Positions 33,725 through 43,200 of a DNA stretch of 64,000 nt are shown in pieces. The position numbers and the translations under genes are program-made. The stretch comes from Telmatactis stephensoni (Eukaryota > Cnidaria > Anthozoa > Actiniaria > Isophelliidae), in NCBI GenBank assembly GCA_029948255.1, contig JALIZF010001244.1:62001-126000 (forward strand). Reading direction: 5' to 3'. Numbering within the stretch: position 1 is the stretch's first letter; each line of letters starts with the position of its first letter. The notes beneath the pieces were generated by a model, which worked only from the letters and a program-made list of their open reading frames with translations, did no database searches and was not told the DNA's origin.

Positions 33725-34889
33725 TTGATCTATATAAAGCCGAATGATATACTTTGTTGTAATATTCGGAATAAAAGTTACGAGTTTTGAATTGAAATTG
33801 TGCTTTTTGTATTTTCACATCAGGAAACTCAACAAAAGCACAAGATAAATTATTTTCGGTCTAAGATTCAATCTGACCAACGTCAACGTTGTTTTGAACG
33901 GATATATATTTTATTATATGGAAAAACTGAGGAAAACTAAAATAAAAACATAAGTCGGGTTTTTTTTGGCAAGAACAAGGGACAAGAAACTGGCGGGAAA
34001 ATTTTTTTAGGACGCGAGCGTACATCCGGGACATTTGGTACACAACTTTTATCTATCTTCACTAGTGAAAATATGGAAAATACGAGTGTTTTAGTTCCCG
34101 GTAAAACACTATTATCCATAATGAAATTGTACATTTTCATTCCATAATGCGATTTCAAACCGAAAATAAGTTTGTACTGAATCAATTTACCACACGAGGT
34201 GAGACAGACTGGGAAATTGTAATTACTATTATGACAGCAGCATTCAAGCACGTCAAGATTGCGATGACTCAATTAACTGTCATATCATTGTAAGATCTAA
34301 TATGTAAAAATCTGGGCTCTGAGACATGGACAACAGACAAAAGGTGTTTGGATTCTTTCAGTCTTTGCACCTTTTCAAATCACCAGTGTCGTAAGGCAAG
34401 TACAGTAATTAAGAACAACCTATAGTAGGCACAAGTACTAGGGCATACAGTGGTCTTGGTGTGTACATGAGGTGTGGCCATATTGCTTACTATCAATAGG
34501 CGTCACCCTTTATATGTCAATCACAATATTATTGTTAGGGCTCTATAAATGCCAGAAATGGAAAGAGCATGTCACACTTATCAGACGTGGATGACTTAGT
34601 GATCACTGAAAATTTCAGATAGTTATCTTAAAAATTGAAAAAGTGGTGAATCTTAGAAGCACAGGGTTATGTTTAGTTCGTGTCTAGTATAATTACGGTC
34701 AGGCGTAACCTCGACGTGTATAGTGGCGCCCATGCATGCTTGACTGTCAAGCAAATGCTAAATACGTGTTGTTTCAAAAGTTCGTACCCCCGTTTTAACT
34801 GTACAAGACAAGCTTTTTATTTAAAGTGGGCACTGAATTACCCCAATTCTTGGGATTTCTTTTATGCTGTGCCACTATTTATGTGAGGA

Positions 34890-35090
34890 ATTTCAGCAAG
34901 GGAAGTTTTATGGGAGGGGTGCAGGGGGATGCGCACCCCCTCCTAAAACTGTACTTCGAGTTTTTTTTTCTTCTCAATATTCTTTTCCAAAATATCCTAT
35001 GGGCAGTTTCTAAATTATATGATGGTGCACCCCCTCCTGAAGACGGTGCTCCCCCTCCTGAAGATAATCCTGAATCCGCCCCTGTTCAGC
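34890..35090. mobile_element. MITE relic, 'rggggcggattc' family, copy 1
   Basis: gtgcaccccctcctgaa-type words and the terminus gaatccgcccctg match, in the opposite orientation, the copy at 52802-52990. Confidence 0.55.
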
Positions 35091-36049
35091 AACCTACGCC
35101 GACCCGGTCTCCTTTATTTTAATTTTTAACATTCTATTGTGCAACAACGTGTAACTTCTAAGGTCATTAAAACCTACTAAGAACATGGCACAAGATTCTT
35201 TATGAAATTCCCAGAAAAGGCTTTTCAATTAGCCAAACCAACAAAATGAAAAAATCTGGGGCACGAACTTTAGAAGCTATAAATTAACTATGTTATCGAT
35301 ATTCACGTCTACGTACCGCTTTCTCACTGCGACGGAAGGGCAGGTTCCTGTCTTTCCCAGTTCTGATTATGGCATAGTGGGTACACTGTATAAACATTAA
35401 GTGAGGGAAAATGTGAATAAATACACCTGTTTTTAAACCTGAAAGATTAATGTCCAACCAGTCGCCTTAAACCCACGCGATTGAATCGAAAGGAATGCCA
35501 AATTTCTCTCTTCTTTCGATTTTGTTGTCTTAATTTATCTAAGTTCTTTGAAGTAAAAGCGCGCGCGCGGCGAATCAAGGTAGATGTGGATTGTCACTTT
35601 GTTTTATAGCTCGTTCTAATAGGCTACACATACTCTTGTTAGCATGAATCACTTAAGCTATTAGGCGTCGATCTCGTCAAATCTTTTTAATATAGTTGTA
35701 CTTAACGTGTCGTTATGCGATTCTCGCATATCAGTGCTTGCTTTGACTTTCCTCTGGCTTTGGGGAGTTTAAGCCTTGCGTGATGACACAAAAAACGGCT
35801 GCAAAGGAGACTATATTACCATTTATTCACAGATATTTACTACAATTACTATTACTATTACTATTACCTTTCTTTGATAAGATTATGTTTTCACTTTGGT
35901 GAACTCATCAGTTACACTTTAAATATTACTTTTAACGGACCTTCATTGGCTTATCCTATTTATGACAAAGAATTGACTTTCTTTTTAACCAGCCCAATTA
36001 AAGTTTGATGAATAAAACGTGCATGTGTGTGTAATATATGATAATCGGT

Positions 36050-36350
36050 ATATTACGAGCGCTCTGATTGGTCGACTGATTACAATTGACACGCATAGAT
36101 GACGTCATTGAATCTTACGCGCGCTCTGATTGGCTAATATATTTTGATAAATATCATATAAAACAAATCGATTCCATTTTTCCGTGGGTCTTTACTCAAA
36201 TTGATGCACAAATGACGTTAAAATGTGGTGAGAACAACAGTCACGCTTCTGGACTTCGTCTCGTGGCATACGTTCTTGTTCTCGCCACATTTTAACGTCA
36301 TCTGTGCATCTATTAGAGTACAAAAGCACGGAAAAATGGAATCTATTTGT
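36050..36350. repeat. Dispersed repeat with CRE and inverted CCAAT boxes, copy 1
   Basis: Contains gctctgattgg twice, with gatgacgtcattgaatctta between them. It then has a hairpin (tgacgttaaaatgtggtgag / ctcgccacattttaacgtca) and the tail catctgtgcatctattagag. The copy at 41645-41822 lacks the hairpin insert; fragments are at 11095 and 62670. Confidence 0.65.
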
Positions 36351-37278
36351 TAAAAAAACTAATTTCCTTAGACTTTTAATTCAAAAATCGAAAGCACTCC
36401 ATGTCACAACATTTACGATCGCGTTGTTGTTGTTGTTTATTGTTGTTGTTGTTGTTGTTAATGCTTTGCACCTATTTCAAAGAAAGGTTGTTGACGATTA
36501 TTAAAATCCCCGAAGCACTAGACTAAATAACCGTGTGGCTCACTCGATTTTAGGTTTTGGACTTGAGTTGTAACATCAAAAATTGAACGGTTAATTCTTT
36601 GGTGCGTGAGGTGGAGGCAAGCTAGTTGTGAATTATTGTGTTGATATTCGTGTTTAGTTTTAGTAATTTCAACCCATACTCCCTTTCGAGTGATCACGTA
36701 GGCTTGGACCTTTCGTCGACATTTTTTGAAAAAGGTGTATACAAAAGGTGACATAAACCTTAGCAATTAATATTCATAATACATATATAGCATTGTAAAT
36801 CGTGATATCATTGGAGCAGGCTTCAAGCACTGCTTAAGTAAAACCCTCTTCCAAGCCATTCTGAACTAACTTTAGACTGATACATGACGAAATTGGGGCG
36901 ACAAATGAACGTAGAAATATCATGTCACGAATTCGAACACTACAGGCCTAAGGTCGACAGTGATTGGCAAAAGCTGTTGATTGTGGTGACCCTTCCTTCA
37001 TTGGAAGGAAAAGCTAAATAAACTATAGAATATCCACAAACATTCCTCAGTGTGACACAAAAACGGTCGTGCTGTAATGTGGTCAGCGGTTACCGGACTG
37101 AGATGAGCCAGTCAGCGGTTATCGGGAACGTTTGTACTGTTACGCTGTAGGTTTGTATAGCCGTTAATCTATGTTGTATTTTTGAATTATTTAAAAGATA
37201 TGGGCATTAAATTTAATTATAACTATTATATTTAATTAACTTTAACTATAATTATCATAGTAATTTTAATTATGATTT

Positions 37279-40200
37279 CTATTTAAGGCTAATGGTTTCA
37301 TTTGCAGCTTGTGGTGGACTTTCAGCGAAGTCTTCTCTTAACAGAATGTCTGGCGACGTGTCTTGTAATTCTTTGTTTCTGTCCAAAAAGTATCTTCGAA
37401 TAAGAAGTCTCATGAGTCGATTTCTCTAAAAAAGAATGAATTTATAAACAAAATGTAATATAGCCTGTTTTACAGACCCGAGCCAGCGAAATGATACAAA
37501 CGGAAACTAGAGAGTAAACATGTTTGGGCTGGGCAAGACACAAGTGGAAAGACAAGCACTGCTAATATAAATGATATGAGCAGTAAATTACTGAATCTGT
37601 GTATGCATGTTGCTTGTGCTTGTGCTTATGCATATATTACTAGTGCCGAAAAGACAAGCACTACTGGTAAACAGTACATCCGAGTCTGTGTATATGTTGC
37701 TTATGCTTATGCTTATGTCTCAAATTATTATACGTCATATTTTTTCACAGGTTAACAAAATCATTCTGATGAGCAGTACGTACATTACTGAATCTGTCGT
37801 CTATGCTTGTATCAATAATGAAAAGACGAGCACTGCTAAAGAGCAGTACATTACTGAGTCTGTGTATGTAATTGCTTGTACTTATATGTACGTATGTAGT
37901 TCTATGCTTATGTACTTATATCAGCTATGTACTTATATATACTTATGTAGTTATATGCTTATGTACTTATATCAGTTATGTACTTATATATACTTATGTA
38001 GTTATATGCTTATGTACTTATATCAGTTATGTACTTATATATACTTATGTAGTTATATGCTTATGTACTTATATCAGTTATAAATGCGTACTTATATGTA
38101 CTTATGTACTTACTGCTAATGAACAGAACATTACTGAGTCTTTGCTTGTGCTTATGCTTGCATGTGACGCTAAGAAAAGACAAGCACTGCTATTGAGCAG
38201 TACGTTACTGAGTTTATAAGTGTTCCTTGTGCTTATTCTTGTCTAAAGAAAATACAGTCACTGCTGACAAACAAATTACAAGGTTGTTGCTATCGCTAGT
38301 ATAAACCAGGTTTTCTTGTCTGCGGTTCCTTACCCTGTCTTCGTTGTGTTTGTTAGCAGTGTCATCTAAATGTGGCCTGGCACATGTCGAACACTGGATA
38401 CATAAAAAACATTGATTAAATTTATTTAAAAGGGCAACAGCACGGTTCTGCGCATGTGTGATAGTTGGAACTGTGAATTTCGAATCATCCAATCAGAAGC
38501 GAAGATTATTCCAGACTAATTACTTGAAAAGTGTAAACAAAATCATGCGAGTCAATACGTTAAGGAAATTAGTCAAAATATATACCAGTATAATAATTGT
38601 ATATTCTTAAGTACAACCAATTTTTGTTCGTTTACACCGAACAACTTTATTAGTTGGTGAATTCAAAATCAACGCCAAAGCCGAAAAACGACTATAGTTT
38701 TGCGCGCATCTACTCCTTTTAGTCTAGTCGCGTGGGTTTGAGGCTTCTCCGTTTTTTGAAATAGCTGTATCATCCTGTACGTTCAATTTGTAGAACGTTA
38801 TTAGACAATTTTTTTATTTATTTCCACAGTGTTTTTACATTCTCACTGAGCGCACAACTTTCATACTTACTCTGTTGATAAAGAAGTTCAGGAAGGCTTT
38901 AAAGAATATCAGATTAAATGGCGGACTAACGACGCTTCCTTTGTTAACGTACTGCATTATGATTTGAGTACGAGCGTTCTTGAATGTAATATCGTTGTCT
39001 TCCTACGAAAGAGATGCATTTTGGACGAAGAATTATTTGATCTTCTTTCTGGACAATATTAAATGTCTAAGGCCTAGTTCAGACGCCGCACCCGTTCGTC
39101 CATGTGCATTTCTCAATTCAAAATCTAGTTGAAGCAATATTATTCGGATGACTCTGGTGTGAACCAGCGCTTCCAATTCTATTTAGACGTCGAACTGAAC
39201 TTTCCTCTAGTTGTATTTTATTGCAAGAAATTGGTACGGCACATGAATGGTCGGCGTCTGAATTAGGCCTAAGATGAATTAGTCGCGATGAACCGCATTA
39301 GATGAGGCTTTGTTGATATCTGTAACGTCAGTAGCCGAAGTTAGCGCAGATTTCGTATGAGTGTGAAAAGGACCGCGCCGTGCCGTGACCGTGTCAGTGC
39401 CGTGTTTCCTATCAAAACATTCGAAAATTCTGCCGGTAACCGCGCCGCGAGCGTGCCGCGCGCGCCGCCTTTTCGCACTCATACGAAATCTGCACTGTAC
39501 ATGGTCATAGGCACTGGTGTATTTACAGATACATACAAAATGATGAATCCAGTAGTTTTTTGAGTTTTCTTGTTCATGGACTGCATTTTTGTCATTGCGC
39601 ACATACTTTTTGCAGGCAACAGTCAAGCGGTTATCAACTCATTGGACAAGTTTTTTTGAATTTCAAACAAACAACCCGAATACTGAGTAGAAGTACAAGA
39701 AGTACATTAACAATCATATAATTGACTGAATTGATCGATTTGCAATAGTCCAGTTCCAGATATGCTGCACCTGCCACATACAATGGATTTAGAACGAGAC
39801 TACGTGCTAAAACGTTTGTCTTGTTACGAATGACTGAGCTTTATGCACGTAGCCTCGTCTTGATACTTTTGTACTGTGGCAAGCGAAGATGTACTATCGG
39901 AAGTCAGCTATTGATACTGCTAAATCTTACAAAACAGAACTTACTTCAACTTTGTGGAAAGTATTGGTGAGCATGGCAATCAGAAGATTGAGTGCTATCA
40001 AGATGGCCGACACACAGTATAGGGCAAACATCACCTCGCCAGTTAGATGTGTGATATTGTATTTATCGAAGCGTTCCACAGTTTCAAATAGAGAATACTC
40101 TGTCAGGCCAAAAAGAGCCCAAAACAGGTGACGAAAGCTCGCATCCAGTCTGTATGAAAGTCCAGTGAGAGTACGAATGAGACTAACTCAAGTAAGAGTG

Positions 40201-43200
40201 ATGGAAATCCATGATAACAAAACATAAAACGCGCAGCGCGCGTCTGTGATATAGTCACGCACCAGGGAAAAATGAAATGACGAGAAGTTGAGAGATTTTC
40301 GTTCGGTGATATTGCCGAAGGATGGTCTGCACTGTCGATCTTCATGCAGACTCTATTGGACTCGTAAAGTATTTTAAATAGCTTCAGAGGAATTGGTTGT
40401 TCCTATGCATGTTAATAATATACACAGGAATGTAATTTTTAAAATTCTCATCATTTTATTTGTCCGATTAAGTTATTGACTGAGATAAAAATGTGTTTGA
40501 GTAAAGTCGCTGTTACACTGTGCAAAGTTAAGTTTTCTGCTACTTGTCTCGCATTGTCGTTGTAAAACAAATTGTACGAACCATGCATGTCAGGGGTGAG
40601 GCGCAACGCTGAAAAATGTTCCTGCAATGTTGATATCTTTGATTTTGCGTGATGCAGATTATGCTACACACTGCAGTTGTTCGTGCAATTTGTTTTGCAA
40701 CGCCATTGCTAGACGAATTACTGCAGAAAAAAATGCACCGTGTAGCAGCGCCTTAATCAGTTTCATTACTAATGTTTAAGCCTATTCTTCGCCGTCGAGG
40801 TGGCATATACCCTGGTTATTCTAAAAGTTAAAGGGAGACTAGCATCAAAACCGTTCTGGTGACGTCCTACACTCAACTTAAGCATTCAGTTCCATACATT
40901 TCCTTATGTTTTGTTTCTTAAACAATTTTATTTCTTTAACACTAAACGTTTGTGTGGAGGCGTTTTCTTACCTTGTTCAGACTAAGGATTCATTTTCTGA
41001 CCAGTTTTCTTCAATGTACAACATTTACATTGAGATATTTCAATTACAAAATTTACTAAGAAATGTATGGAACTAAATTTTTGTGTGCAATGTATGACGT
41101 CACTGATACCTCTAAAGATTCATAAAAATCTAATATTCCTCAAGAAATTTCAGAAAACAAAAACTAACCAGTTTTCGAACAGCTCTTTGAGAGTCTTTCA
41201 GTGTAGTTTCAACGAAGTTTCAGCTAAATTGAATGTTGAACAATTTTGATGCTAGTCCCCCTTTAACATTCCTGCTTGCTTACCCTTCTAGCGAATGATT
41301 TTCAGCATTTGTTTGATTCTTCATCTGAGCCTGAAAGGTCGCAGTTGTAGCGGTTGCTATGTACCATGAATACAACTCTCTCAAACCAACAGCAAATGCA
41401 AGGTAGTTCAGACCAAAGAGAAAAATGAACTTGCAGACATCACCTCCCATATTCATCATGGATACATGTAGTGGTCCAAGGAAAGTAACTGACCTTTGAA
41501 AGAAAACAATTTAAGGTGGCTCAACATAGTTTTTTTATTGATCATGCTTCCCTTTTTCACTCCACAAATTGAGCAACTTACTCTTGACCAACCAAATATG
41601 TTTTTAAAGGGTCAATGTTTGTGCAATTAGCTATATTTCACCGCACCTATTAAGCATATATTACGCGCGCTCTGATTGGTCAAGAACCATGTGTGATTTA
41701 AGTACACACGAATAGATGACGTCATTGAATCTTACGCAAGCTCTGATTGGTTGTCATTAATGACATCATCTGTGCATCCTATTAGAGTACAGACGCACGG
41801 CAAAATGGAATTTATTTGTTAACTGTGACATTGTATAAAAAGAGTAGTTACATACTGACCTTTCGAGGCTTAGCTCTTCGTCAGACGGTGAAGACGAAGG
41901 GTTAAGGCTTCGCAAAGTCAGTACAGTAAGTACTCTCTCTTTTATACGAAATTACAGATTTCTATCTATTCCTTATTGCGTCTTATACGCGCTTGCAGAT
42001 TATAGTTTACTTGTTATAAGTAGTTTTCGTTATGAATAAAGACCACTTTCAAAAATGGCAGCCTAGTGCATAAGAACGAGTCCATAAAGACCTTGTTACC
42101 AGAAAATAAGCATTGCAACACATCTATTGCTATCAAAGACGATGTGTTCCCCTTCCTTTTAAGATAACTATTTTCTCTTCATTTTACAGGATATACCGTA
42201 GACTCATTTGATACCATAATGATTTTGGAGGCCTTTCTGGCCTCGTTCTTGTATATAATGACCCCGCCATTTTTGAAAGTCGTCTATACCCTCTGATCAA
42301 CTTTGATTAATGAATGATGTCATTAAAACACTTTTTCTTACCTGGAAATTGTGTGAGAGATGACAGAAAGTTAACAGCACCCCCAAAGCATAGAAACTGT
42401 TTGAAATCAAAATAATGGTCTGTCGTGCTTCTGCGTCTGGATCGTACAACCCAGTGAGGTTGACGTTTTTTATTCCCCCTTCCTTTGCTAGTAACGCAAA
42501 ACTGCAAATCCACAGCATCCCAGTTACAAAAAATGAGGAAATCACCATCATTTTGACGACATTCCACCATTGAGTCATGTATCGTCTGCAACCTTGAAGT
42601 CTTATTTGTCGAATTTCTTCCACCATCATTCCAAATATCCAGATGCCAATGAAAATGTCTTGAAATGATAAAGTGAGTTGATTATCAGTTTGGTGAGGAC
42701 AGCAACAACAAATAAATATTGAAGTAACCAATTCTATGAATATCAAAGACTTATTGTGTGATACAACGAAGTGTTTGCATATGTGTTGTGGATTTTACTG
42801 CGCTAAAACAAACAAACAAACAAACAAATACAAACAAACAAACAAGCAACAATAACTCAAATTCAACGGGAGACTGATTACTCGGGCTAATTATTTGAGT
42901 ATCCCGAGTAAACAGCGAGCAGAGCAAGCACAAGTTATCACATTTGATACTGCGGTTGTTGGCTGCTGATATTCCTCACATAAGAATAATGGACGCACAT
43001 TATTATTATAGAAAAAAAATCCAAAGAATTGTGGTAATTCAGGGCCTCTGTTACAGTAATAAAAGCTATTGTGGAAGAGTGGCACGAACTTTTGAGACGA
43101 CCCGTAAAAAATCCCTCGACCCAATCCCATGGTGATATCATAGTATTATCATAAATCTTACCGACGATTGAAACTCTAGTTACATTCGTCTTTGGAAGTT

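Noticed and set aside
37875..38083. Coding repeat protein (Tyr-Leu-Cys-rich, 17-residue period) on the plus strand
   Set aside because: A low-complexity 51-bp satellite on the strand opposite to TRPC, with no start context or flanking splice sites that make sense.
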